From: Roseivirga sp.
GTDB taxonomy: Bacteria > Bacteroidota > Bacteroidia > Cytophagales > Cyclobacteriaceae
Length of the DNA stretch: 46,568 bases
Assembly: GCA_029262895.1 (NCBI GenBank)
Contig: JAJCYM010000021.1
Location: 1 to 46,568 of the forward strand
Direction: 5' to 3'
In this document: positions 1 through 7,713 of the stretch, in pieces
Layout of the letters: the number at the start of each line of letters is the position of its first letter
How positions within the stretch are numbered: position 1 is the stretch's first letter
Translations under genes and position numbers: made by a program
Notes under the pieces: model-generated
The model's database searches: none
What the model saw: the letters and a program-made list of their open reading frames with translations, nothing else
What the model was told of the DNA's origin: nothing

Positions 1-731
1 CCAATAGGGTCGTTGCCACCAAAGTACTTTTCTGCCATGGATTCAGAGATGACCACTGAGTTCATATCCGACAAGACCGCCTGCCGGTCTCCGCGCACCA
101 TCTTAAAATCGAACATGGAAAGGATATCCGGGTCCGCCATAAAGAATTGGTCTTCGGAGAAGATGTTGTTACCGTATTCCACCGTCACTTTGGGGTCTCT
201 TGTGAAGTTGGTCAGACGAGTAAAGGCCTCAACCTCGGGCAATCTGGTTTGGATGTTCGGAGGCATTGGTGCTGAAACTTTCACCCATCCATTGCCAGTG
301 TCCACATCACCAGTTACCAGGCGATAGACGTCATCAACTCTTGGATTAGCCCGGTCGTAGCTAAGCTCATATTGGATATGTAAATAGCATAGCAAACAAG
401 CGGCTATACCAATGGAAAGCCCTGTTACATTGAGGGTGAAAAAGAATTTGTTCTTTAACAAACTGCGAATTGATGTTTTAAAGTAATTTCTAAGCATGGC
501 AACGTGATTTGATGAATATCTGAGTTCTTTTCTTCTTAAAATGCTCATTCGCAAAAACCTGACGGTGTTATACAAGAATAGCCAGTCCGTGGCGAATTTG
601 CTTTTATGGCTTCGGTTGATTTCATATTGTTCCAATAAATCCCCGACAATGCCTTCCTGCAATTGTTCAGGGCAGAATGATCTTAAAAACTTCAAGATCC
701 ACTTGGGCGGTGAAGGCGCATTGGTATTCAT
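1..731 (-). CDS. FtsX/MacB-like ABC transporter permease, N-terminal part (cut by window edge)
   Basis: Reading the minus strand from an ATG at 731 gives one open frame to the window edge, about 243 residues. The first 70 or so residues are a soluble prefix with the motif GDLLEQYE. This resembles the prefix domain that precedes many Bacteroidetes FtsX-like permeases. A second methionine begins MLRNYFKTSIRSLLKNKFF, followed by a transmembrane helix (LNVTGLSIGIAACLLCYLHI) and the start of a MacB periplasmic domain (YELSYDRAN, VYRLVTG). The start at 731 overlaps the PadR stop codon by one base (TAATG), so the two are probably translationally coupled. Family members export peptides, lipoproteins or antibiotics, or act in envelope signalling. 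The substrate here is unknown, and the ATPase and C-terminal helices lie outside the window. Confidence 0.85.
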   Translation of the reverse strand, partial: MNTNAPSPPKWILKFLRSFCPEQLQEGIVGDLLEQYEINRSHKSKFATDWLFLYNTVRFLRMSILRRKELRYSSNHVAMLRNYFKTSIRSLLKNKFFFTLNVTGLSIGIAACLLCYLHIQYELSYDRANPRVDDVYRLVTGDVDTGNGWVKVSAPMPPNIQTRLPEVEAFTRLTNFTRDPKVTVEYGNNIFSEDQFFMADPDILSMFDFKMVRGDRQAVLSDMNSVVISESMAEKYFGGNDPI

Positions 732-1057
732 TACAAGGGCTTGAGTTCAGGGATTAAATTCAACAGGCTTTGGCGTTTTTCGTTAGTCTCCCTAAGGATT
801 CTGAATCCCAAAGAGGTCAATTGAAAAATGCGCTTTCTGCGACCTCCTCTTTGCGCTGTGGCCCCTCTCATCTCAGAACTCACCAGCCCCTTGTCTTCCA
901 GTCTGTACAAGGTGACATGTACCGCGCTGAGGTTTACAGCTCGATCCATTCTTGATTTGATTTCCTGAACAATGTTGATGCCGTAGGCCTCCTCCTTTAG
1001 CAAAGCGCAGGTGAGCATTAAAAGCTCTTCGAATTCCCCTAGATAGTCGCCCTTCAT
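731..1057 (-). CDS. PadR family transcriptional regulator
   Basis: This is a 108-residue winged-helix protein starting MKGDYLGEFEELLML, a typical PadR N-terminus, with LSAVHVTLYRLEDKGLV as recognition helix and wing and a short C-terminal helix. PadR proteins bind palindromic promoter DNA as dimers and usually repress a neighbouring transporter. An in-frame ATG 48 bases upstream (1105) would add 16 residues, but this extension covers the palindrome at 1084-1095 and is not typical of the family, so 1057 is preferred. The stop codon overlaps the permease start, so the regulator is first gene of an operon with the transporter. The N-terminal half and upstream region recur at 7180-7399 as a broken copy. 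Confidence 0.9.
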   Translation of the reverse strand: MKGDYLGEFEELLMLTCALLKEEAYGINIVQEIKSRMDRAVNLSAVHVTLYRLEDKGLVSSEMRGATAQRGGRRKRIFQLTSLGFRILRETNEKRQSLLNLIPELKPL

Positions 1058-1083
1058 AACTATAACTTTTGTCAGACTAATAT

Positions 1084-1095
1084 AAGTATATACTT
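1084..1095. promoter_or_regulatory. Perfect 12-bp palindrome upstream of padR, probable operator
   Basis: AAGTATATACTT is a perfect palindrome 27 bases upstream of the padR start, with TTTGACAAA and TCTGACAAA on its two sides on the minus strand. PadR proteins commonly autoregulate through such sites. The same block is kept unchanged upstream of the truncated copy (7378-7389), which supports a function. The regulator binding it is inferred. Confidence 0.5.
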
Positions 1096-1203
1096 TGTCA
1101 AACATATGAAAGACCCAAGAATTCGGAAAGAATTGTATGGGAGAGTTTTAAGAAAGCTGGGAATGGATTGAAATAGAATATTTTGGTGGAAGAGTCAACT
1201 TAA

Positions 1204-2427
1204 CTACTTGGCTTGTTCCTCTCCCTCGGCAAAGTACTCTATGAGTTCTTCTTTGGTCCTATCAAGGTGGGCTAGTTTCTTTGTAGCATGCCTGGAGGCT
1301 AAAAATGCCATATCACTTTCCGTCTTGGTCTTATTGAAAGCATCATTGTTCAATGAGACATCTTCCTTGGTTTTTGGGCGGATGATGCTGTCCCTCATTT
1401 TTTCAAAGTAATCTTCCAGCTCTTTACTTTTCTCTTCCGATTCTTTTTGCAATCTATCTGCAATAATTGGAAGCTTGTCCAGAGCATTCGGCCTTGAAAT
1501 TTCCTGGCATTTGGGAATAAGTTGCCCCAGTTGAGACTTGTAGGTTTCAATCATTTTCAGGCCGGTCTTGCCGGTATTAAGAAACAGTAGGTCAGGATAG
1601 AAAGAACCACTTTTGTCAATTCGATCATATTCAGAAGCGAGGACGCTCTCCGACATGATAAAGCTATAAGCCCTGATTGGCTTGTTGGACACGTATAGCT
1701 TGAAATTCTTGAAATTCAATACCCGATAGAGGTATTCGTAATGAGCAATTATATTGGGATAAAGTTGTTTCAAAACGAACTCCTTGGATTCCATCCACTC
1801 ATCGGAACCCTTCTGATTAAGATGTAGAGGAATCTGACAGATTCGGGTATACTTGAATTCAACTCCTTTTGATATCTGCTCTTCGATCTTTTTGTTGATT
1901 TCAGCCATATATTTTTTGTACAAACTATGGAAGGTATCATAAATCTCCTGTCGTTCTTGGTTGTCCTTGGCATAAGGCAGTTTTTGAAAAAGCTGGAAAT
2001 TATTGGCTAAATAATCAAGGATAACAAGCTCTTCCTCTGCGCTTCTCACTATATAAATGAGTACATCAAAATACTCTTTCAGGAAATGCAGGTAGTTACC
2101 ATTCTCGCCAAAGTCGGTTTGATAGGATAATAGACTGGTGAATTTGATCCCTTCTTTCTTTACCCCTTTGTTTTCTTCCCCAGAAAAGATCAAGTCATCA
2201 TCGTCCAAACCAAAAAAACTTGGTGATAAGTTGAGGGCGTAAGCGAACATGGCCGCGTAAGGCTTTGAGATTTCATCAGCGTCAAGAAGACTGTACAAGG
2301 TGCTTCTGGAGACATGGTATTTCTTGAATAAATGGGTGATGGTAATTTTCCGATCCCTCATGATCCGAAGAATTTTTCTCGTGTTGAACTGAATTTTATC
2401 CTCTTTTTTTTCTTCCTGCTCGGCCAT
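1204..2427 (-). CDS. Helix-turn-helix (XRE-like) regulator with large C-terminal sensor-like domain
   Basis: From the ATG at 2427 the protein has 407 residues. Residues about 17-70 form an XRE-like helix-turn-helix (ITITHLFKKYHVSRSTLYSLL followed by AYALNLSPSFF). The rest is a soluble alpha/beta region with segments EEELVILDYLANN, GVEFKYTRICQIPL and FKLYVSNKPIRAYSF. These faintly recall the PLD-like sensor folds attached to some regulators, but no HKD catalytic motif is visible. The last 90 residues are charged and probably helical or coiled-coil. An upstream in-frame ATG at 2487 is less likely because a good -33/-7 promoter lies between the two. The gene is divergent from the DUF4407 operon and probably controls it. 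The sensor domain is not assigned to a family with confidence. Confidence 0.75.
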   Translation of the reverse strand: MAEQEEKKEDKIQFNTRKILRIMRDRKITITHLFKKYHVSRSTLYSLLDADEISKPYAAMFAYALNLSPSFFGLDDDDLIFSGEENKGVKKEGIKFTSLLSYQTDFGENGNYLHFLKEYFDVLIYIVRSAEEELVILDYLANNFQLFQKLPYAKDNQERQEIYDTFHSLYKKYMAEINKKIEEQISKGVEFKYTRICQIPLHLNQKGSDEWMESKEFVLKQLYPNIIAHYEYLYRVLNFKNFKLYVSNKPIRAYSFIMSESVLASEYDRIDKSGSFYPDLLFLNTGKTGLKMIETYKSQLGQLIPKCQEISRPNALDKLPIIADRLQKESEEKSKELEDYFEKMRDSIIRPKTKEDVSLNNDAFNKTKTESDMAFLASRHATKKLAHLDRTKEELIEYFAEGEEQAK

Positions 2428-2445
2428 GATTGTATGAATATTGAA

Positions 2446-2476
2446 CAAATGTAGTATAAACGCACTTTTCCTCCAA
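2446..2476 (-). promoter_or_regulatory. Bacteroidetes-type promoter of the HTH regulator gene
   Basis: On the minus strand a TTG (2476-2474) is followed after 20 bases by TACATTTG (2453-2446), which fits the Bacteroidetes -33 TTG / -7 TAnnTTTG pattern. The start codon used (2427) lies 18 bases after the box. The 11-mer ACAAATGTAGT here recurs in opposite orientation at 2538-2548 in the promoter of the divergent operon. Confidence 0.6.
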
Positions 2477-2537
2477 TCAGTGGGCACCTGTTTTTATTTG
2501 GAAATTATCTTTTTTCAGAATATATATGTTGTGTAAA

Positions 2538-2551
2538 ACTACATTTGTAGT
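2538..2551 (+). promoter_or_regulatory. -7 box inside a perfect inverted repeat, promoter/operator of the DUF4407 operon
   Basis: ACTACA-TT-TGTAGT is a perfect 6+6 inverted repeat and contains TACATTTG (2540-2547), a TAnnTTTG -7 box on the plus strand, 77 bases before the DUF4407 start. A T-rich stretch at 2508-2516 stands where a -33 element would be. A protein bound to the palindrome would block the -7 box. The regulator at 1204-2427 is the natural candidate. Confidence 0.5.
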
Positions 2552-2624
2552 ATAATCATAAGTTATGAACAACTTTTCAAAATATTCTCCGTTACAAGTA
2601 CAAGATCAACTTAAAAACTAAACT

Positions 2625-4262
2625 ATGCAAACCAAAAACCTTAATTGGCTGCAGAGAGTGCTTTGCAGAATTGGTGGAGCTGAGCTCGAGATACTCGAGC
2701 AATGCCCCGCTGAGAAAAATAAGTTTATCGCCATAGGTATTGGCGTAATTAATACCGCCATGCTATCAGTGTTCACCATGGGCTACGCCATGCTCTCGGT
2801 GATGGGCGGAGAGATTCAAACCAATAATCAGCTGGTAGCGATTATTGCCTTCTCTCTTTTTTGGGGCTTTATCATCTTCGGTATAGACTGGGGCCTGATC
2901 ACAACCATGCGCAAAAAAGCGAAGTACGGATTAGGTTCCGGGCTACAGCTCTTTTTCACTACCCTCTTTCGTTTAGTAGTAGCAGCGGTGATATCCTTTA
3001 CAGTATCCCTGCCGCTAGAGACCCTTGTATTCAAGGACTACCTCCCCTCTGCTAAAAACGAAATGAGGCTCGAATACGAAGCCAAGAATAACCTTGCGCC
3101 CAGTAGCACCATCAATGAGCTTGATGCACAGCACAACCAAGCTGAGGACGAATACCGTACTTGGTTGGCTCAGTCTCAGGAAGCATACGGCAATGATCCG
3201 TTCTTACCTCAGCTGAGCGAAACGTTCGATAAGCATAATGCAGATTATGAGAAGCAAGCCGCGGCTTACAAGCGCAGTGACAATGTGTCGTACGGAAAGA
3301 TCAGGAGAGCTCAGGCTTCTATAGATGGGCTGAAGAAGCAGATCACGGTGATCAGAGATTCAAGCAAAGTTATCGATGAGTACGAACAAGGCGTAATCAA
3401 CAAACTGGAGCAGGAGCAGACACCTTACAGACAAACCACCTCTAAAGAGCGTGGTGCGATTAACTATAGGGCCAAAGAGCTCAAGAAGGTGAAAAATGTG
3501 CGTGATAGAGCCTTGTATGCTCGTAATAATCGCATCTCCGAGATAGATTCTGTAAACCAGTCCATCAATGCCGGATATCAAAGTACCTTGATCCGTATAG
3601 CACAGAAAAATGACTCAACGGTGGAAGGTTCTGCGCGATATGAGGCCCAGAAAGTTATTGGTGAGAACAAGGTTGCAGCGTCCTCAATTGAGAAGAATAA
3701 TCTCATCAATGATATTATTGCTGTCCAGTATCTCAAACGCTGGAGAAACGACCCTGAGGCTAGCTTCGGGCAGTTGGAGATTTCCAAAAAGGCATACTAT
3801 ACCAGTCTCCTGTTAATGATTCTTATACTGGTAATAGACACCGCACCCATTGTGATCAAATTGCTCGTGAAGCGAGGTGAGTACGATGAGTTGCGCGAAA
3901 CCAGCATTTACGTATCTCGAGTGGTAGAAGAAGGTAAGCGCGTCAGAGCATTCATTGTGGAAGAGGCGATGAGGATTGCCCATGAAATCCATCAGGAGGC
4001 GTTTGCCATCAATGTGTTACGGATTGAAATGAGTAAAGAGGCCATCACTCGTATGCAAGACCTCTACACCTTTCATACAAGCTCGGTGGATATGCTGAAG
4101 GAAGAATATGCCCTTGAGATGGGTCGCTTGGAAGGACTGCTTGAGAATGAGGCTAACCCCCTGAAAAGATCTTTGCTTTCTGAGTTGAAGGAAAAGCTTA
4201 CTGACAAGTTCAGAATGGCGATGACTAGCATGAATGAGGCTTACAGAGCTGCTGTCTCTTAA
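2625..4262 (+). CDS. DUF4407 family membrane protein with long coiled-coil loop
   Basis: 545 residues. Three hydrophobic helices lie near the N-terminus (about 34-60, 70-92, 108-131), followed by a long charged region of about 250 residues rich in E, K, Q and R, a fourth helix (about 391-415, SLLLMILILVIDTAPIVIKL) and a further charged helical tail of about 120 residues. This matches DUF4407: paired helices at both ends around a large coiled-coil loop, with the FGIDWGLI motif in helix 2 and the conserved SLPLETLVF segment at the end of helix 3. The function of DUF4407 is unknown. It is first gene of a probable three-gene operon (13-base gap to the next gene) and divergent from the HTH regulator. 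Confidence 0.8.
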   Translation: MQTKNLNWLQRVLCRIGGAELEILEQCPAEKNKFIAIGIGVINTAMLSVFTMGYAMLSVMGGEIQTNNQLVAIIAFSLFWGFIIFGIDWGLITTMRKKAKYGLGSGLQLFFTTLFRLVVAAVISFTVSLPLETLVFKDYLPSAKNEMRLEYEAKNNLAPSSTINELDAQHNQAEDEYRTWLAQSQEAYGNDPFLPQLSETFDKHNADYEKQAAAYKRSDNVSYGKIRRAQASIDGLKKQITVIRDSSKVIDEYEQGVINKLEQEQTPYRQTTSKERGAINYRAKELKKVKNVRDRALYARNNRISEIDSVNQSINAGYQSTLIRIAQKNDSTVEGSARYEAQKVIGENKVAASSIEKNNLINDIIAVQYLKRWRNDPEASFGQLEISKKAYYTSLLLMILILVIDTAPIVIKLLVKRGEYDELRETSIYVSRVVEEGKRVRAFIVEEAMRIAHEIHQEAFAINVLRIEMSKEAITRMQDLYTFHTSSVDMLKEEYALEMGRLEGLLENEANPLKRSLLSELKEKLTDKFRMAMTSMNEAYRAAVS

Positions 4263-4274
4263 AATTGCAATACC

Positions 4275-5876
4275 ATGAGATCTGAAGGAAATATAGAGCA
4301 ATATGCAAAGGAGGTCATCGACCAGTATAGGGTCGATGATCTTCAGGTCAGGCAAGAGAGTCTGAAGCGTGAACAAGACACCAAAGATCAGGTGTTGGAG
4401 TTATTGTCTGGGGCAAAACCACCAGAGGAGGAGACGGGTCGCTTCTCAATCCGCGTGTTCTGGATCATTCTGCTGGTCTTTGGCTTGCTTACAGCTGGGA
4501 TCATCTTCTTGATCTATCCCAAGCATGTGGAGATTACAATTACGAATTTGGAGCCCTATCCAGTGCGTACGGCCCTCAGCTATCCAATTGGAAATGGTCA
4601 GTATGAAAATTTGGGCTGGTACGACTTGGCACCAGGTGAGTCGAGAACGGTGGAACTGACCATTCCTCGACTCACCTTTGAGGAATCCATCCTTCTTTAC
4701 GCAGAATCGAACGACCCTGACATTCTGATGATGCTACATGATGGTGAATTCAATACAGTTACCTTTCAGGCAGGGGAGAGTACCTCCCTAAGGCCTGTCC
4801 ATCTGGAGCAGAATTTTATCACCTCCTCTTTCAATCAGGGTGCACGCTTTGTAGATACCACACCGGTTGTTGAAGATACCATTCCACATGACCCTACCTG
4901 GATGCCGTTCTCCTATGTTCAATTGGAACGGAAGTCGTTTCTTAGCCTCAACTATTCAGCGCAGGAGAAAATCATCGGCCCGGATTATATCTTCCTTTTT
5001 GACGACAATGAGGAGGAGCGAAGGATATGGGCTTCGCAGTTCTACGCTTCCCTCCAGCGGAACTACAGGTTCACGCAGCAGTATGCCAGCTTGGATGATT
5101 ATCCCTTCTCTCCGGGCTTCAGCTATTCCGACAGTGTTGATTACCTCGCTGGAGTGACGGTGGAGGAAGTCGCTGAGATCGATCTTTTCGGAAATCGATT
5201 CGGACTTGCACCAGGTGATGAGATCATTGCCATGAATGGTGCCACCGTATTCAATATGGGCGATGTGTTTTACAAGTTGGCTCAATTTGGCCAGACCAGG
5301 GGCATCACTGGAAGGATACTGTATACAGTAATAAGAGAAGGGCAGGAACTCTATGTGAGTTCGTCTTACTTTTTCAATGAAGATTATTGGAGGCCAGGGC
5401 CAAAAGAGCAAGGTCAGGCATTCAGACTAGGGGCACTGGGTGCAGCCCTGTTTAACAACCGCACCGCAATGCGTGTGGCGAACAATATCGCCCGCGGTAT
5501 AAGAAATTTGTTTTCAATACATAAAGTGGAAATCGAGACTCAATTTGCATTTGATCAACGATTATTCAGATTACGCCAGTTTTTTCCAGAGAGCTTTGAC
5601 AATGGTCAGACCTTGGGAATGTTTTTACCTACCCCACTGGCCATTTTGAATCCACTTAAAGTCCTGCGCTGGACTAAAGGTGCCAGCAGGCTTAAACACA
5701 GTAAATTTTTCAAGTTGACCTCTTTTACCGTAGTCTCTGCCTTGGAGGACGCCATATTCATCGCCAATTCGGGCTCACTTCTGAGACCGAAGGATGAGTT
5801 GATGGAGCATTTGCCCAAGGAAGTAGCCTTTGGTGCTGGGATCAACATTTTAATCGGAAGTTTAACCTTTAGATAA
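4275..5876 (+). CDS. Membrane-anchored protein with DUF1036-like and PDZ-like domains
   Basis: 533 residues. A charged cytoplasmic head of about 55 residues is followed by one transmembrane helix (about 59-80) and an outside region. Residues about 86-150 (ITNLEPYPVRTALSYPIG, then NLGWYDLAPGESRTVEL) have the pattern of a DUF1036 domain: conserved GW, PGE and an alternating strand layout. Residues about 293-350 (VTVEEVAEIDLFGNRFGL, APGDEIIAMNGATV) look like a PDZ domain with its carboxylate-binding loop degenerate. No protease catalytic residues are seen, so this is more likely a binding or adaptor protein than a DegP/S2P enzyme. The C-terminal 120 residues are unassigned and end in a weakly hydrophobic stretch. 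It lies between the DUF4407 gene and a small secreted protein, all in one direction. Confidence 0.65.
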   Translation: MRSEGNIEQYAKEVIDQYRVDDLQVRQESLKREQDTKDQVLELLSGAKPPEEETGRFSIRVFWIILLVFGLLTAGIIFLIYPKHVEITITNLEPYPVRTALSYPIGNGQYENLGWYDLAPGESRTVELTIPRLTFEESILLYAESNDPDILMMLHDGEFNTVTFQAGESTSLRPVHLEQNFITSSFNQGARFVDTTPVVEDTIPHDPTWMPFSYVQLERKSFLSLNYSAQEKIIGPDYIFLFDDNEEERRIWASQFYASLQRNYRFTQQYASLDDYPFSPGFSYSDSVDYLAGVTVEEVAEIDLFGNRFGLAPGDEIIAMNGATVFNMGDVFYKLAQFGQTRGITGRILYTVIREGQELYVSSSYFFNEDYWRPGPKEQGQAFRLGALGAALFNNRTAMRVANNIARGIRNLFSIHKVEIETQFAFDQRLFRLRQFFPESFDNGQTLGMFLPTPLAILNPLKVLRWTKGASRLKHSKFFKLTSFTVVSALEDAIFIANSGSLLRPKDELMEHLPKEVAFGAGINILIGSLTFR

Positions 5877-5879
5877 AAC

Positions 5880-6404
5880 ATGCTTATGAGAAATCTGAGA
5901 ATAACTATTTTATGGGTAGCGCTTCTGGGCCTTATTTCAGTAGAAATATCTGCTCAGGGACGCCTCACCAGAGCGTTTACGAGGGCTAGTGATAGCCATC
6001 ATATCCCAACGGGATATAAGTCGATTTATAAGGCGCCTTCGACACCTCCTAAAACTACGAGTGTGTCAAAGAAGAGTGATTTTATAAATGACCACGCAAC
6101 CAAGCACGCCTATAACCCTTCCACCGTTTCGACTCCAAAGAGGACACAATATGGCAGGAACATAGACGTGAAACGCGTCCGAGAACAGACGCTTAGGAAC
6201 CCGGATCGAAAAACCGAACATGTTGGGAAGTCGAGTCCTACTCATCCATACAGAACCTATGGTGTGAAGTACGAGAAAAGGTATAATTCAAACCTTAGCA
6301 CTAAGGAGACGCCTGCAAAGACGTCCGTAGTTAGGGTCAACTATACCCATCCGCACAGGTCGACCCAGTTTCCTAAGGTTGATAAGGGCCCTAAGAAAAA
6401 GTAG
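5880..6404 (+). CDS. Small basic secreted protein, unknown family
   Basis: 174 residues, or 172 if the second ATG at 5886 is used. A signal peptide is clear (LRITILWVALLGLISVEISAQG). The mature part has low hydrophobicity and is rich in K, R, T, S, P, Y and H, with no cysteine, so it is probably extended or disordered. Pairs such as THPYRTYG and THPHRSTQ recur near the end. It starts 3 bases after the DUF1036/PDZ gene stops and is the last gene of that operon, followed by a terminator-like hairpin. I do not recognise the family. Confidence 0.65.
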   Translation: MLMRNLRITILWVALLGLISVEISAQGRLTRAFTRASDSHHIPTGYKSIYKAPSTPPKTTSVSKKSDFINDHATKHAYNPSTVSTPKRTQYGRNIDVKRVREQTLRNPDRKTEHVGKSSPTHPYRTYGVKYEKRYNSNLSTKETPAKTSVVRVNYTHPHRSTQFPKVDKGPKKK

Positions 6405-6426
6405 GACTTGGATAATCCTTAGTCAA

Positions 6427-6480
6427 GCCTGTATCACAATCTTGCGTCCTCAATGCTTATGATTGTGGTCAGGCTCTTTT
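6427..6480 (+). terminator. Terminator-like hairpin after the DUF4407 operon
   Basis: GCCTG-tat-CACAATC pairs with GATTGTG-gt-CAGGC around a 19-base loop, followed by TCTTTT. It stands 23 bases after the last stop codon of the operon. The loop is long for an intrinsic terminator, hence moderate confidence. Confidence 0.5.
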
Positions 6481-6750
6481 ACTAAAACGTTTAAACTAAC
6501 CACAACACATTTGGCACTGCCCGTGTACCAAATTAAAGGAAACAGGATTTTTTCACTTAATGCTATTACGTGTGTTTATCTAGTGGATTATGTAAAAAAA
6601 TCGCATTATGGTCTATAGAACACTGATTGCGGCTTCTTCAAAGCCGTTGATTCTTTCCTATAGTAAAAGCTCGGATATCAAATAATCAAAAATGTAGAAA
6701 GCCTTTCTCAAGGCGAGCTAGCCTGGACCCATGCCATGCTTTATCCTGTT

Positions 6751-7074
6751 TTGCATTGGATGGAGAAAATTTGATCTATTGGCAGGCATCACTGCGTTTA
6801 CCGTTGGGCTTGTTGCCTTCAGGGGAACAAAATAAATAGGCCACTATTACAGGCTTAGAACATATTTTCCTTAGTGCTACTGATCAATGTTTTAATCCAT
6901 GCCAGTTTATCCGTTCCTACTATGATGCAACAGTTTGGTTTCGAACAGCCCAATACTGCTGTGCTAAAATTTCCATTTCTCCTGTTGCCGGGTATCATCC
7001 CTACTTTGGTATATGTAGCTAATCTTGCGGGCTTTGTGATTTTGAATAGGCAACGCAAAACGCTGCAGAAATAG
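6751..7074 (+). pseudogene. Decayed copy A of a small multi-span membrane protein gene
   Basis: The DNA and broken reading frames match 11964-12280. The segment KFDLLAGITAF is in one frame, stops at a TAA after FRGTK, and the coding sense then continues in another frame as LLINVLIHASLSVPTMMQQ to a proper C-terminus (VILNRQRKTLQK). This copy therefore has a frameshift in its N-terminal half but keeps an intact 3' end, the reverse of copy B. The family appears to be a four-helix membrane protein of about 200 residues with unknown function. Confidence 0.65.
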
Positions 7075-7163
7075 ATGAGGTCAAATTATGAAGCCTAAAG
7101 AGGTTTTGTGATTTGATTTTTTCTGATCAAACCCAAATATCTCAACACCTCCTTTAACCTCCC
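6781..7163. repeat. Left copy of a direct repeat flanking the AT-rich block
   Basis: From GGCAGGCATCACTGC to CCTCCCAT this stretch matches 11982-12376 in the same orientation at most positions, with small insertions or deletions. It spans most of the membrane-protein pseudogene, the shared intergenic stretch (AATTATGAAGCCT) and the last codons of a lytTR gene. The two copies are about 5.2 kb apart. Confidence 0.75.
7137..7163 (-). pseudogene. 3' remnant of a LytTR response regulator gene
   Basis: On the minus strand this reads GRLKEVLRY, the same C-terminal residues as the intact regulator at 12346-13092, but the stop codon is lost and nothing of the gene remains upstream. It is fused to the truncated PadR copy, so a deletion or recombination joint lies between about 7164 and 7180. 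Confidence 0.6.
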
Positions 7164-7351
7164 ATTACTAAGGTCTCCAATCCTTTGTCTTCCAACCTAT
7201 ATAAGGTGACGTGTACCGCGCTGAGGTTTACCGCCCGATCCATACGGGCCTTGATTTCCTGAACAATGTTGATGCCGTAGGCCTCTTCTTTTAACAAAGC
7301 ACAGGTGAGCATTAACAGCTCTTCGAATTCCCCTAAATAGTCGCCCTTCAT
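7154..7351 (-). pseudogene. Truncated copy of the PadR regulator gene
   Basis: Residues 1-58 nearly equal those of the PadR protein at 731-1057 (one visible change, KSRMD to KARMD). The frame then leaves homology after RLEDKGL and ends with ETLVMGG, read through foreign sequence that includes the 3' end of a lytTR gene. The C-terminal dimerisation helix is lost, so the product is unlikely to work as a normal PadR, though the winged helix is nearly complete. The upstream palindrome is intact, so it may still be transcribed. Confidence 0.75.
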
Positions 7352-7377
7352 AACTATAACTTTTGTCAGACTAATAT

Positions 7378-7389
7378 AAGTATATACTT
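7378..7389. promoter_or_regulatory. Second copy of the PadR-type palindrome
   Basis: AAGTATATACTT with the same flanks as at 1084-1095, upstream of the truncated padR copy. Confidence 0.45.
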
Positions 7390-7399
7390 TGTCAAACAT

Positions 7400-7713
7400 A
7401 TAAGAGATGGGGCTTTCTCCTGAAAGTTGCGTTACTCGATTTGTAATGTGCAGTTGTAGGGAGCTTTCTACGCGGCTATTTAGAATGTAGCAATCTCCAA
7501 CCGATCAGGTCTATCTGGGGATATAGAGGTCTTATAATTCTATGTAAAGGCTTGTTATTCGAATATTTAGACTATTCAATAAATGAAAAGTAGAGTAGAC
7601 AAAAGACGTCAATACTTCAGGGGGCTAGGGTAAACACAGTTGGCATGCAGTTTACCCTGAGGCTTTAAAACAGCTAGATAAGGGTTCAGCACACCTATTC
7701 GAATGTTTTTAAA
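7400..7713. other. Gene-free stretch with one strong hairpin
   Basis: No plausible gene. A 9-bp stem (AGGGTAAAC with GTTTACCCT, 7627-7658, 14-base loop) lies between the end of the minus-strand barrel-like gene (7714) and the padR remnant. It has no T-run on the minus-strand side, so it is at best a weak terminator. The rest is AT-rich without visible structure. Confidence 0.4.

Noticed and set aside
13-327. 104-codon plus-strand frame at the left edge
   Set aside because: It is the complement of the permease gene, whose minus-strand reading gives a recognisable FtsX-like protein.
1204-2427. Calling the HTH regulator a phospholipase D-type enzyme
   Set aside because: Only a vague resemblance of a few segments to PLD-like folds; no HxK(x)4D motif is present.
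4956-5411. 151-codon minus-strand frame inside the DUF1036/PDZ gene
   Set aside because: Lies wholly inside a longer plus-strand gene with domain evidence; its translation has no recognisable features.
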